In this document: in pieces, positions 16,410-25,405 of the stretch
Numbering within the stretch: position 1 is the first letter of the stretch
Layout of the letters: each line of letters starts with the position of its first letter
Assembly (NCBI GenBank): GCA_934700345.1
Contig: CAKUXP010000013.1
Location: 15,595-79,594, forward strand
DNA: 64,000 nt
Source of the DNA: an uncultured Fibrobacter sp.
GTDB lineage: Bacteria > Fibrobacterota > Fibrobacteria > Fibrobacterales > Fibrobacteraceae
Direction of reading: 5' to 3'
Notes under the pieces: generated by a model
What the model was told of the DNA's origin: nothing
What the model saw: the letters and a program-made list of their open reading frames with translations, nothing else
Database searches by the model: none
Translations under genes and position numbers: made by a program

Positions 16410-18641
16410 ATGCGTAAACTGGTTTCTTCTTTTTTGATCGCTTCTTGCGCAACAGCCGTCTGGGCGACTCCCACCCAGGTAAAGCTCGATTCGATTCATG
16501 CGTCGATCGATACTCTCGCCGACAATATGGAATCTACCCTGCTTGGCAAGGACGATCTGCCGGTGGCGGTCTCCGGCTTTATGGCTTTCCGCGTCAAGAA
16601 TTTTCATTACTCGGAATCGGCTCCGGCTTTTGCAAGCGACAAGGCTCGCACTTCCGTTGAGGCGATTTTCAAGGCGAATGTCGTCGCGATGCCGAATTCG
16701 TACATGACCCTGTGGACGAACTTCGCCTTCCCGTTCGACCTTTCCGGTACGTTCGGAAACAAGTATGCGACGCAGCCGACAGGCGTTCCGACTTACGATG
16801 AACGCGTTCTCTACGACCATTCCACAGATTACTATTCTTCGACGATTGACGAAGAGTTCAACGTGGGGGCGGATATCCGCGCGGGCGTCTTTGGCGCATA
16901 CATCACCGCGGGCGGCGTCATTTGGGCGAATGCTTCTCCCCTTACCATGTGGGAACGCGAAACGTCTCCTCGCTTTTCGTGGCAATACGAGCTTTTCGAG
17001 GACGAGAAAACGGTCAGCACCTATTACAAGGAAAAGTCCTTTAAGCCGGTCAAGGAAGGTGGACGCGCATTTTGGACGAACCGCTCGTTTGGTGGCGTTT
17101 TTGCGAATGTCTATCAGTTGCCGTTCAACATGAAGGCGCAGTTCATGGTTTCCCAGCCAATGGATATGGATGTGGGAACGCGTGACGGTCTCCGCCTTTA
17201 TGCCGGACAGCCTGGTGAACTTGAAACATACGGCCTGCACGATATGCGCGGCTCCGTCTATCACGGGAGAATCGCCAAGGAAAAACTCTTTGAATCGCTG
17301 ACGCTCGGTGTAAACTATATGGGCGTTGTCTTTGACAAGGGCATTATCTATGAGGACGAATTCCGCAATCAGTATTTGACAGCGAAAATGACTCCTTCGC
17401 TTTTGAATACGCATGTCGCTTCGATTGATATTAAGGGAAACATTACCCCGAAATTCTACTTGATGGCCGATATTGCCTTGAGCATTACGGATTCTGTCAA
17501 TTTCTACAAGTCGGACGATGCCGCCCAAACCCATGGATATGCGAAAGATGCTTACGAATCCGGGGTTGCGACACCTCAGGTCGGTATCTATATCAAGGCG
17601 CAGAGCAAACATATCGAGGGTTGGCCGATAACCGTCGAAGGCATCTATCTTCCGAAGGATTTCTATTCGCCGTATTCTCTCAGCAACCCTTCGCGCTTTA
17701 CAAGCTGGCGCAAGGACGAAATGTATCTGAACGGCGGATCGCTCCGCTACACGCCGAATATGATGGGATTGAACATCAAGGTGGAACCGACTTTCAATCG
17801 CGGCTACTTTGACTTCCAGTATGGCCAGCATCGCCAGGTCGAGGAAGGAACGGATGTCTTGGTCTTTAACTATCGCCTGAACGGTCGCAACATGTGGGAA
17901 AGCACCAATTCCTGGACCAAGCACAAACCGATTTTCTGGGCGGATTCCGGAAATGCGGATCCTCGTTCGAGCGGCTATGTTGCCCGCACCGGTGTCTTGG
18001 AGCCGGGCGTAGGAATCAAGCTCCGCCGGCAAAAGGGCGGACTTTACGGCGGAACCTGGGAAATGTGGGAGTCCTTCGTCGCCTACCAAAATATGGACCA
18101 GATTAAGAATGGCGATGTGCCTAGTCATGCCAAGTGGTCCTCTTTCCTCTCGATGATGGGAGGCTACGATATCGGGCATTGGTTCGGGACGGATCGCAAT
18201 ATCATGATGACCGGCTATGCGGCTCTTTCCGGCGTTTCGACCACGATTGCTCCGATTGCCTATAGCGAAGACCAGAGCGATATGCTTTTGTGGAGCTTCT
18301 ACGGGCAGTTCGAACCGACGGTTGCGGTAACCCCCAAGTTCCACATGGTCGGTATTTTGGGCATAGAAACATTCCGTTCCAAGTATGCTTACACCTCCTA
18401 TTCGATTTCAAACGGTGTTCCTAAGACTTCCGATCTGTATAGTGAAGTGGGAACTTCTTACTACGCCTATGCGCCGATTAATTACCTAGAAACGGCTATT
18501 GGCCTAGGCTTTGACTGGGATTTTGCGGATCGCGCTGGCTTGCACGTTCGCTACAAATGGATGACGCATTCCGACGAGAACCTTTCTGTAAACGATTGGC
18601 ATTCCCACTATATCGCGGCAGAAACCAAGGTCTGGTTCTAA
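16410..18641 (+). CDS. Large outer-membrane beta-barrel-like protein, paralog 1
   Basis: 743 residues. A signal peptide (MRKLVSSFLIASCATAVWA) is followed by a short helical, coiled-coil-like segment (LDSIHASIDTLADNMES), the same leader order seen in the two following proteins. The rest is alternating aromatic/polar strand sequence with periodic Tyr, Phe and Trp, no Cys pairs, and a C-terminal aromatic ending in K-V-W-F, the usual signature of outer-membrane barrels. No specific porin family was recognised. It is linked to its neighbours by gaps of 9 and 14 bp. A role as a large porin or glycan-binding barrel in the outer membrane is inferred from sequence character and context. Confidence 0.6.
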   Translation: MRKLVSSFLIASCATAVWATPTQVKLDSIHASIDTLADNMESTLLGKDDLPVAVSGFMAFRVKNFHYSESAPAFASDKARTSVEAIFKANVVAMPNSYMTLWTNFAFPFDLSGTFGNKYATQPTGVPTYDERVLYDHSTDYYSSTIDEEFNVGADIRAGVFGAYITAGGVIWANASPLTMWERETSPRFSWQYELFEDEKTVSTYYKEKSFKPVKEGGRAFWTNRSFGGVFANVYQLPFNMKAQFMVSQPMDMDVGTRDGLRLYAGQPGELETYGLHDMRGSVYHGRIAKEKLFESLTLGVNYMGVVFDKGIIYEDEFRNQYLTAKMTPSLLNTHVASIDIKGNITPKFYLMADIALSITDSVNFYKSDDAAQTHGYAKDAYESGVATPQVGIYIKAQSKHIEGWPITVEGIYLPKDFYSPYSLSNPSRFTSWRKDEMYLNGGSLRYTPNMMGLNIKVEPTFNRGYFDFQYGQHRQVEEGTDVLVFNYRLNGRNMWESTNSWTKHKPIFWADSGNADPRSSGYVARTGVLEPGVGIKLRRQKGGLYGGTWEMWESFVAYQNMDQIKNGDVPSHAKWSSFLSMMGGYDIGHWFGTDRNIMMTGYAALSGVSTTIAPIAYSEDQSDMLLWSFYGQFEPTVAVTPKFHMVGILGIETFRSKYAYTSYSISNGVPKTSDLYSEVGTSYYAYAPINYLETAIGLGFDWDFADRAGLHVRYKWMTHSDENLSVNDWHSHYIAAETKVWF

Positions 18642-18655
18642 GGAGGGCGTAAACG

Positions 18656-20869
18656 ATGAATATGAATATGAAAAAAATCTTGATAGCGCTTTTCGCCGCT
18701 TCCGTTTCGATTCCCGCTGCGACGGAATGGCAGACCCAGGAACGCTTGGATGCGAAAGTGGATTCCATCAACGCGAAACGCGGTGTCCAGATTGGCGGAA
18801 AAATTCGCGCCGTGGCGCAAACTTCGTATTTCGATACGGACAACGACCCGACCGGCATCAACAAGATGCCCGAGACGGAGCGCAATGAGTTCGCGAATGC
18901 CGACCTGGAATTTCACTTCCGCCCTTACGAATTTGTTCGTGCCAACGTGATGCTCCGGATGGGAGCGGGAATGCAGGAGTATTTCTCTTCGGCTTCCAAG
19001 ACGTTTTCCGTCGGCTGGCTGAATGTCGAAGGAAATATCGGAAATTCGTTCTATTGGGTCGTCGGAGATTTTCGGCAGCAGTATTCCCCGCTGACGCTCT
19101 TCTCGCCGGATGTGGAAGTTCTCTACGAACCGACGATTTTTGCGAGAAAGCGCCACATGGCGGAATCGCAGGAGCTTCTCGATGGTAACCAGCGCAACCT
19201 GCAGGGGGCAAATATCCAGTTCCGCCACTATTTTAACAATGCAGTGGGTGAACTTCGGGCGGAAGCTCTTTTTGCCCGTCTGAATCGCACATCGGTTTTG
19301 GATCTTTCGGGAGCTGAAGGCAACATTCTCCAGAACGACTCTGTTCCGGGGGCGTCCCTCGCTTCTAACATGGACAAGTGGCTTCTTGCCGCGAACCTGG
19401 AACTTCTTCCGATGAGCAAGAACCTCTATGTCGGCGTTACCCCGATGTACATCTTCGACAACGAAGATTCCTATACATACACCTATCGCCATCCGGACAA
19501 GGATTTGAACGAAGGCTATGTCTTGGACGATATCAATCCTTTCGATACGGATCCGCAGAAGACATTGATTGTCAGCGGTCGTGTAGGTGGCGATATCGCT
19601 GGTTTCCTCGGCAATCGGAATCTGATTTTGGATCTTGTCGCGGAATACGCCTATTCTTCCGATGAAATCTACAACCATGTGTCTGTTCCTGTCGTGGATC
19701 CGATGACGGGACTTCCGGTTGTCGATGAAACGACCGGCGAAGCGGTTGCGACGGATGTGGCGACCAAGGAAACCCTGGACGGCTCGGCTCTTCTTGTTAC
19801 CCTGAATGCGGGTTACAAGACTTCGGATGCCTGGGGTATCGTCCTCGGTTTGAATGTCGTCCGCAATGACAGCAACTGGTTCAATAACCTCGCGCAGTCC
19901 CCGAAATTCTTTGCCCGCCGAATCCTGAATACGGACAAAGATGGAAATACGATCAAGTATGGCGTAAATTCTCCGCTGTATTCCTCGTTTGATGCTTTGT
20001 ATTATTACTCTCCGAAGTATTCTCCGGCAGCAACGACTCTCGCTACAGATGATGGAGGACTTCGTGACGGGCAGACGGATAGTTATAACATCGCTCCGTT
20101 CAACAAGAGTTCCTGGAAGTCCGGGGTTTATTCCCGCTCCCAGCTTGCCTTGATCGAAACGTTGACAGATCCGGCTCTGCAACTGGTTTTGCCGAACGGT
20201 CTTGCGACATCGAACCGCTTGGGAACTCAAGGAAATGTCACGTTCAACTGGAAGGACTACGCCGAAGCCCAGGGGCTTTTCAGCTACTTCACGCAGGTTT
20301 CTCCGCTCGCCGGGTTCAAGGAGGCGACCTATCTGGAATTCGGCGGCGGCGCCAAGGTGGATGTCTTCAAGATGCTCGGATTCCAGAAACCGCTGGAACT
20401 TTCCGGTTCCTATAAGCATTCCGAACGCAGCATCGATACGGACAACTGGGCCGCTTTTGGCGGTGTCGATGGAACGGCGGAAATCAAGAGTGACTTTATC
20501 AATGCCGGGCTTTATGTACAGTACCTGCCGCGCCTCGGATTTACCGCGGGATTGCAGTACATCAAGACGGACTACAACGCATTCCAAGGATCGCTCAGCG
20601 GTCTTTCCGCTCCGATGCTCAACAGCAAGCAGTTGCAATGGATGATAGGCCTGGATTATTCCCTGGCGGAAAACGCGTGGCTCTCGCTGAACTTCGGAAT
20701 GGTTTCCGTCAAGAACGAATACAACACGGCTGCTCTTGTAGCGAGCGGTTCTTCGGTCGGAGCCTACAATCTTCCTTCTTATTACGATGTAACAACCGAT
20801 GCGACAGGAAACTACAAGCATGAATTTTCCCAGTCGATTATCGAAGCTTCCATTAACGTGGAATTTTAA
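18656..20869 (+). CDS. Large outer-membrane beta-barrel-like protein, paralog 2
   Basis: 737 residues, start at ATG 18656 after an AGGAGGG site 10 bp upstream. Signal peptide ends near SIPAA, followed by a short coiled-coil-like segment (QERLDAKVDSINAK) and then VQIGGKIRAVAQTSYFDTDND, the typical opening strands of a porin. The protein has many alternating strands (YVGVTPMYIF, NLILDLVAEYAYSS, LVTLNAGYK, SAWGIVLGLNVVRND-like), and ends S-I-N-V-E-F with terminal Phe. It has the same overall layout as the genes on either side, which suggests duplication within the operon. It lies 14 bp after paralog 1. Confidence 0.6.
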   Translation: MNMNMKKILIALFAASVSIPAATEWQTQERLDAKVDSINAKRGVQIGGKIRAVAQTSYFDTDNDPTGINKMPETERNEFANADLEFHFRPYEFVRANVMLRMGAGMQEYFSSASKTFSVGWLNVEGNIGNSFYWVVGDFRQQYSPLTLFSPDVEVLYEPTIFARKRHMAESQELLDGNQRNLQGANIQFRHYFNNAVGELRAEALFARLNRTSVLDLSGAEGNILQNDSVPGASLASNMDKWLLAANLELLPMSKNLYVGVTPMYIFDNEDSYTYTYRHPDKDLNEGYVLDDINPFDTDPQKTLIVSGRVGGDIAGFLGNRNLILDLVAEYAYSSDEIYNHVSVPVVDPMTGLPVVDETTGEAVATDVATKETLDGSALLVTLNAGYKTSDAWGIVLGLNVVRNDSNWFNNLAQSPKFFARRILNTDKDGNTIKYGVNSPLYSSFDALYYYSPKYSPAATTLATDDGGLRDGQTDSYNIAPFNKSSWKSGVYSRSQLALIETLTDPALQLVLPNGLATSNRLGTQGNVTFNWKDYAEAQGLFSYFTQVSPLAGFKEATYLEFGGGAKVDVFKMLGFQKPLELSGSYKHSERSIDTDNWAAFGGVDGTAEIKSDFINAGLYVQYLPRLGFTAGLQYIKTDYNAFQGSLSGLSAPMLNSKQLQWMIGLDYSLAENAWLSLNFGMVSVKNEYNTAALVASGSSVGAYNLPSYYDVTTDATGNYKHEFSQSIIEASINVEF

Positions 20870-20885
20870 TGGGAGGGACTAAGGA

Positions 20886-23048
20886 ATGAAATCGAATATG
20901 AAAATGCATTTGCTCGGATTCTCTTCGATGCTGCTTCTTTCGACGGCGACGGCTTTCGCTGCTCCGGAACAGGATACGATCGTTGTTCAGCAAAAATCTC
21001 TGCTTGAAAAACTGGATTCCCTGAACGATGCCGTTTTGGGCTTGCGGGTGAATGGTTCGGCCAAGGCCGGCGTCTTGACTTCAATGGCGAAGTCTGACCA
21101 GTTTGCGGACAATTCTCCCACGCAGGAAAGCCAGGCCTATACGACGGTCAATCTGGTGTTTACGGCCCGTCCGAGTTCCGAAACGGAAGTCCGTGTCGAG
21201 GCTCGCCTGCACAAGGATTGGCAGAGCGCCTACGAAGAGAACAACAATCCGATTATCGGGCACTGGTTCTCTTATGACGGCTTGATTCTGAACAAGCATT
21301 TGGCTTTCAATCTCGGCTACATGCGCGTCGGCTATACGCCTTACACGCTTTATACGCCGCAGCCGAACCTTTTACAGGAACCGGAAATTTTTGCCGAAGC
21401 CCGCTCCGAAGCGATGGCTCTCCGCAATCTGGATACGACATCTCGCCGTTTGCTCCAGGGTATCAATGTGGACTATCACAGCGGTGAAGTCGGTTTTCTG
21501 GATGATATCCATGCGCAAGCTACCGGTGCGCGCCTTCGGAACATCGCCAAGAAAAATGACGAATCCTTCTTTGACTTTGACTGGTCAGACAGATACCTCT
21601 TTGGCGGACGCTTGGGCGTGGAAGCCTATGGCGCACGTCTCGGGGTGAACTACATCGAAGTATTCGATCGGAAAAAAAGTTTTTCTTCCCATGATCTCGG
21701 TTTGAGCGATACGGTTGCCTTGGAAGACAACAAGGTTTTCTCCGGAGAAATCGGCTTTGACTCGAAAAAACTGCTTCCCGATCTTCCTGTCGTCTTTGGG
21801 TTGAACGGCGAATTCGCCATGTCCTGGTGGAATGCGGACGCCTATTATCTGACAAGGAAGACCTCTTCAAGCTATACCTCCCAAAAGGGGGTGATTCCCA
21901 ATGCGGATGGCGGCATGGATTCTGTGGTCTATGTTAGCGTAATTTCCAATACTTCCAATGTGATGGAATCACAAGAACTTGCAGACATCAAGGGAAATAG
22001 TTTTTATGTAGAACCTTATGTTCAAGGCGGTTTTGGAGATTTCCACTTTGACTTAAAGGGACGTTATCTGCAGAATGATAAAAAGTTCTGGTCGGAAATG
22101 GCTTCCGCGCCCGCCTATCGGGGTAATTCGGTTATCTTGAACGCAAACGGCCTGTATGCGGATTCGACCTATATCGGATTGGTATCGGCTTTCGGAATGT
22201 CTAGCCTAGAAAATCTTTATTTCCAGGTTTATAATTCCAACCCCTACAATGCGACAAATATCCAGTCTTCGGATATGGCGAATGTCCTGTCAGCGGGGGC
22301 GGCTGAATCTCCGTATCTGTATTCGCGCCTATATAACAACTACAAGAATGTCCATGTCTATCGCAACGGATACAACGCAAACACGATCAAAAGACTTGAA
22401 TTGAACGAGGCGATGTTCCTGATGGACGGTTCGCTGGATATGGCGCTGCCGATGGGAATTGCGACTCCGGACCGCAAGGGCTTCTCCGTGGCCTTTGACG
22501 GTGACTGGAATTCGGCGATAAGCTTAAACGTTCGATTTGCCCAGTATAATCAGGATGTGGTTGACAACAAATACACGCAATATGCCGTGGGGGCGGGAAT
22601 CCGCCTCGATCAGGTCTTGAACCATTTTGATGTCCGCGATATCTTTGGCGATGAAGACAAGGCGTTGATCCAGCTTTCCTATGCGCATTCCGAAGAAGAC
22701 GCCTACTTCCAGCGCAAGTCCGACCGGATTATGGGCGGCATTTCGGCCGGCGTTTGGGGACCGATCGGTATCCAGGCCGGGGTTGAGCAGTTTACCTTGG
22801 AATACGGTATCGGTTTGCCAGTAACGAATTCCGCCCTGATAACCAAAGTCGAAGAAATGCTTCTTCGCGTCGGTCCGCGGATTAAAATCGCTCCGGCTTC
22901 GTATCTGTCTCTCCAATATGGACTGCTTACGGACAAAGTTTCGTTTAACCGTGTGGAAACTGCGGAAGACGGAACAGAAATTGCCGTCGGCGATGAATTT
23001 TCTATCGATAAGAACGTAATCATGGCCGATGTCACGGTGAGTTTCTAA
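20886..23048 (+). CDS. Large outer-membrane beta-barrel-like protein, paralog 3
   Basis: 720 residues. Signal peptide (about 1-25, ending TAFAA), then a coiled-coil-like segment (VQQKSLLEKLDSLNDAVLG), then barrel-like strands (LRVNGSAKAGVL, TTVNLVFTARPSSETEVRVEARLHK, LAFNLGYMRVGYTPYTLYTPQ). A motif PNLLQEPEIFAEARSEAMALRN is nearly shared with paralog 2 (VLYEPTIFARKRHMAES), supporting common origin. It ends D-V-T-V-S-F. The upstream start region is GGAGGGACTAAGG, a strong ribosome site. The three paralogs have similar length, which is large for porins and nearer to TonB-independent substrate channels or assembly barrels; the function is not known. Confidence 0.6.
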   Translation: MKSNMKMHLLGFSSMLLLSTATAFAAPEQDTIVVQQKSLLEKLDSLNDAVLGLRVNGSAKAGVLTSMAKSDQFADNSPTQESQAYTTVNLVFTARPSSETEVRVEARLHKDWQSAYEENNNPIIGHWFSYDGLILNKHLAFNLGYMRVGYTPYTLYTPQPNLLQEPEIFAEARSEAMALRNLDTTSRRLLQGINVDYHSGEVGFLDDIHAQATGARLRNIAKKNDESFFDFDWSDRYLFGGRLGVEAYGARLGVNYIEVFDRKKSFSSHDLGLSDTVALEDNKVFSGEIGFDSKKLLPDLPVVFGLNGEFAMSWWNADAYYLTRKTSSSYTSQKGVIPNADGGMDSVVYVSVISNTSNVMESQELADIKGNSFYVEPYVQGGFGDFHFDLKGRYLQNDKKFWSEMASAPAYRGNSVILNANGLYADSTYIGLVSAFGMSSLENLYFQVYNSNPYNATNIQSSDMANVLSAGAAESPYLYSRLYNNYKNVHVYRNGYNANTIKRLELNEAMFLMDGSLDMALPMGIATPDRKGFSVAFDGDWNSAISLNVRFAQYNQDVVDNKYTQYAVGAGIRLDQVLNHFDVRDIFGDEDKALIQLSYAHSEEDAYFQRKSDRIMGGISAGVWGPIGIQAGVEQFTLEYGIGLPVTNSALITKVEEMLLRVGPRIKIAPASYLSLQYGLLTDKVSFNRVETAEDGTEIAVGDEFSIDKNVIMADVTVSF

Positions 23049-23060
23049 GAGGTAAAACGT

Positions 23061-23927
23061 ATGAAAAAACTTTCTCTCCTTTTGCTTGCTCTTGGAACGG
23101 TTTCATTTACAGCGTGTTCTTCGCTGGATGTGAACAAGGCGGAATCCTTGGAAGAAAACTATCCGAAGGATTTTGTCGCTGCGGATTACATGGCTTTGCA
23201 TCCGGGACTTCGCAGTTTGCAGATTCAGGATTATGTCTCGCAACACAACAAGGGGCTTTCCCTTGAAAAAGATTCGATTGCGAACGACTCTGCTGCATTT
23301 TTAGCGGATACTTCAATTCTGCACAAAATCTATGTAAGTCCCTTCTATGCGGGATATTCGGAAGAAATGTGGTCCGAAGATTGGAGCTTTTCGATTTCGG
23401 AAAACAAGGTCTGTAAGGAAGATACGATTTCTGTGCGTGTTAAACAGGCGGATTCCGTTCCTGTCAAAGTCTTTTTGGGAAAGCTCTCCTATGATTCGGA
23501 AGGGAAAATTATTGCCGTTGAAGGCTTTACTGATTCTCTAAAGACTCCGGAGTCTGCCGTTACCTATACAATTGATGGAGTTGTGTATTCTATCGTCAAT
23601 CAGCGTGGCAGCACGGTTACGGTAACCGATACAAATTCCTGTGTCATTGTGCTTGATTCCGCAGAGGGCGGAATTCCAAAGGATAAAAGACGGCAATTAT
23701 TGAAGTTCAATTTCCATGGAATCACGGACGATTTGGCAGCTCTTGCCGCTGTTCCTGTCGATACGTTTGCCATCAGCAGCCAATACCTGGTATTTGGGCA
23801 GTCTCATGGCTGGGCTTATCGTACTTGCCTGGACTCTGAAAAAGATAATCCGGTACAGTCCGAGGTGTATCCGATGAAAAAGCTGTATTGTGCTGACGGA
23901 GACGTTATTCGCGAAATCGCGAAGTGA
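23061..23927 (+). CDS. Predicted lipoprotein of the barrel operon
   Basis: 288 residues with signal peptide MKKLSLLLLALGTVSFTAC (lipobox FTAC) and a mature part beginning SSLDVNKAESLEENYPKDF. The body is rich in beta strands with few charged clusters; it contains PVKVFLGKLSYDSEG and VTVTDTNSCVIVLDSAEGG. No family was recognised. It begins 12 bp after the third barrel gene and precedes the GH18-like gene by 7 bp. Given its position in the operon, it is a candidate surface or periplasmic lipoprotein partner of the barrels. Confidence 0.65.
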   Translation: MKKLSLLLLALGTVSFTACSSLDVNKAESLEENYPKDFVAADYMALHPGLRSLQIQDYVSQHNKGLSLEKDSIANDSAAFLADTSILHKIYVSPFYAGYSEEMWSEDWSFSISENKVCKEDTISVRVKQADSVPVKVFLGKLSYDSEGKIIAVEGFTDSLKTPESAVTYTIDGVVYSIVNQRGSTVTVTDTNSCVIVLDSAEGGIPKDKRRQLLKFNFHGITDDLAALAAVPVDTFAISSQYLVFGQSHGWAYRTCLDSEKDNPVQSEVYPMKKLYCADGDVIREIAK

Positions 23928-23934
23928 GGATTTT

Positions 23935-24993
23935 ATGAAGCTAAAGTTAATCGCACTTTCTTTTGTCTTGGGAATGGCTACAGTCGCGAGTGCCGCGGCG
24001 GATAAGGTTATCGGGTATTTTCCCTATTGGAGCCAATATTCCCAGTTCGCTCCGAAAGATATCCGCTATAATATGGTGACGCATATCCACTATGTCTCCT
24101 TAAGTCCGGCTTCTGACGGTTCGCTTGCTTTTGCGGACGATAACGATGCGGAAAATTTCAAGGAATTGGCGAAGCTTTCCTCTGAAAACAACGTAAAACT
24201 GATTGTAACGGTCGGTGGCATGGAACAGGAAGGAACCCTTTCGGAAATCGCCGCTTCGGAAGAGACGCGAGACGCGTTTGTCGCCAACCTGGCTTCTTGG
24301 CTAGAAGAAAACGGCGCCGCCGGCATTGAACTGGACTGGCAAAACCTTTCGTCGGAAAATGCGGAGGCTTTCGGAACGCTTGTGCGCGCCATCAAGGATC
24401 GGTTTGCCGGAAAATTTGAATTTTCCGTGGCGACCTACCCGCTTTCTTCTGCGGACGCTTACAATGCGGAATCCTTAAATGCGGCGGACTACATCACGGT
24501 CTTTGTTCCGGACCAGATGACGGAAGAAAACTCCGAGCTAAAGCCGAACCAGAGCGTTTCCGTATTTGAAGAAGCGATGGGCGCTCTCGTGTCGAAAGGC
24601 GTCAAAAAGGATAAGATTGTCCCGGTTGTTTTCTTCTACGGAAAAAGCTTTACCGGGGCGAAAGCCTTGGGTGAAGCGCAAACGGGCATCGGCAGCGGAA
24701 ACGAAGGCATCCTTTCCTACCAGGAACTGATGAAAAAGTTCGATACGCCGGATTACAAGGTTTCGTTTGATGAAACGACCAAGTCCGAAATCGCCGTTAG
24801 CGAAATGGATGCGATTGTCTTCATGGGGATTCCTTCGGTAAAGGCTCTTGCGGATTTGGTGAAGTCCGAAGGCTATGCGGGCGTTGCCGCTTACGATTTG
24901 TCGCAGGACTATGCGGAACCGATCGTCTCGTTGCTTGTGACGATTGGGCTTGAACTTCGCCCGGACGTCAATTACAAGGCGAAGAAAAAATAA
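23935..24993 (+). CDS. GH18-fold protein without the catalytic glutamate (chitinase-like)
   Basis: 352 residues; start at ATG 23935 preceded by GTGAGGA, giving the signal peptide MKLKLIALSFVLGMATVASA. An in-frame upstream start at 23890 would lie inside the lipoprotein gene. The mature protein begins DKVIGYFPYWSQYSQFAPKDIRYNMVTHIHYV, the standard GH18 strand 1-2 opening, and has KLIVTVGG (strand 3). The catalytic motif, normally D-G-x-D-x-D-W-E, reads A-G-I-E-L-D-W-Q here: the acid Glu is Gln at about residue 136 and two of the three Asp are changed. Strand 6-8 wording (VPVVFFYGKSF, GVAAYDLSQDYAEP) is conserved. Predicted to bind a glycan rather than hydrolyse it. Last gene of the operon. Confidence 0.75.
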   Translation: MKLKLIALSFVLGMATVASAAADKVIGYFPYWSQYSQFAPKDIRYNMVTHIHYVSLSPASDGSLAFADDNDAENFKELAKLSSENNVKLIVTVGGMEQEGTLSEIAASEETRDAFVANLASWLEENGAAGIELDWQNLSSENAEAFGTLVRAIKDRFAGKFEFSVATYPLSSADAYNAESLNAADYITVFVPDQMTEENSELKPNQSVSVFEEAMGALVSKGVKKDKIVPVVFFYGKSFTGAKALGEAQTGIGSGNEGILSYQELMKKFDTPDYKVSFDETTKSEIAVSEMDAIVFMGIPSVKALADLVKSEGYAGVAAYDLSQDYAEPIVSLLVTIGLELRPDVNYKAKKK

Positions 24994-25017
24994 CGATTTG
25001 TTGAGTTAAAATTTTTA

Positions 25018-25050
25018 AGCTCGCTTTGATTGAAAAGGCGGGCTTTTTTT
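25018..25050 (+). terminator. Terminator of the barrel operon
   Basis: Stem of nine pairs (25018-25026 with 25036-25044, two G-U), 9-base loop and seven or more T. It begins 25 bp after the GH18-like stop. Confidence 0.8.
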
Positions 25051-25100
25051 ATGGGGAAGGGCGCCTGCGATTTTGGCTAAAGAAATCTCAAAGCGGGAAA

Positions 25101-25380
25101 TTCGGGATATAGGGCCAGTCTGAGGACAGTGCCCGCAAGGGGAACGGTCTGGACAATGCCATAATGAAAAACTTTTTCGGCGTCACAAAGTCGGAATGTC
25201 TCTATTCGAACTCCTTCAAATAGATGGTTGCTTCAAACAAGAATTTAAGGAGGACATCGTACGATAATGGCCTGATAAATAAAACTACGTCTAAAAGGAA
25301 TAAGCCCGGCATTACCGGGCTCATCCATTCACTTCTATCTTAACTTAAAAATGTCCAACTTTTTGGGTTAGCTCAAGTAC
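25101..25380 (+). mobile_element. Decayed 3' end of an IS3-family element
   Basis: The stretch 25125-25223 encodes residues closely matching the C-terminal part of IS3-family (IS150-like) orfB transposases: an S-x-R-K-G-N-x-L-D-N-A-x-M-x-x-F-F-G-x-x-K-S-E-C pattern (RKGNGLDNAIMKNFFG, then TKSECLY). The frame is closed by a stop upstream at 25110 and by TAG at 25221, and a second frame after it continues with a plausible NxRIKT-like remnant (25240-25300). A right-end terminal-repeat-like sequence AATGTCCAACTTTTTGGG lies at 25350-25367. No left end or complete transposase was found, so this is a relic. It sits between the barrel operon and the GH5 gene. Confidence 0.7.
25303..25321. terminator. 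Perfect 7-bp hairpin, possible terminator
   Basis: AGCCCGG (25303-25309) and CCGGGCT (25315-25321) flank a 5-base loop. A T-rich tail is found only in the minus direction (toward 25290), so it could end the minus-strand cellulase transcript, or be part of the IS relic. Confidence 0.4.
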
Positions 25381-25405
25381 GAGTTTTTCATAAAAGTTTC
25401 ATCGG

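Noticed and set aside
15948..18344. 798-residue open frame on the minus strand
   Set aside because: It is a shadow of the plus-strand CBM-like and first barrel genes; composition is Arg/His/Ile-heavy, no start signal, no family resemblance.
18638..20821. 727-residue minus-strand frame over the second barrel gene
   Set aside because: Shadow of a barrel gene; no signal peptide or motif, and the plus-strand protein has signal, strand pattern and terminal Phe.
16410..23048. Reading the three barrels as SusC/TonB-dependent receptors
   Set aside because: No TonB-box or plug-domain wording was visible near the N-termini, and lengths are shorter than typical SusC proteins.
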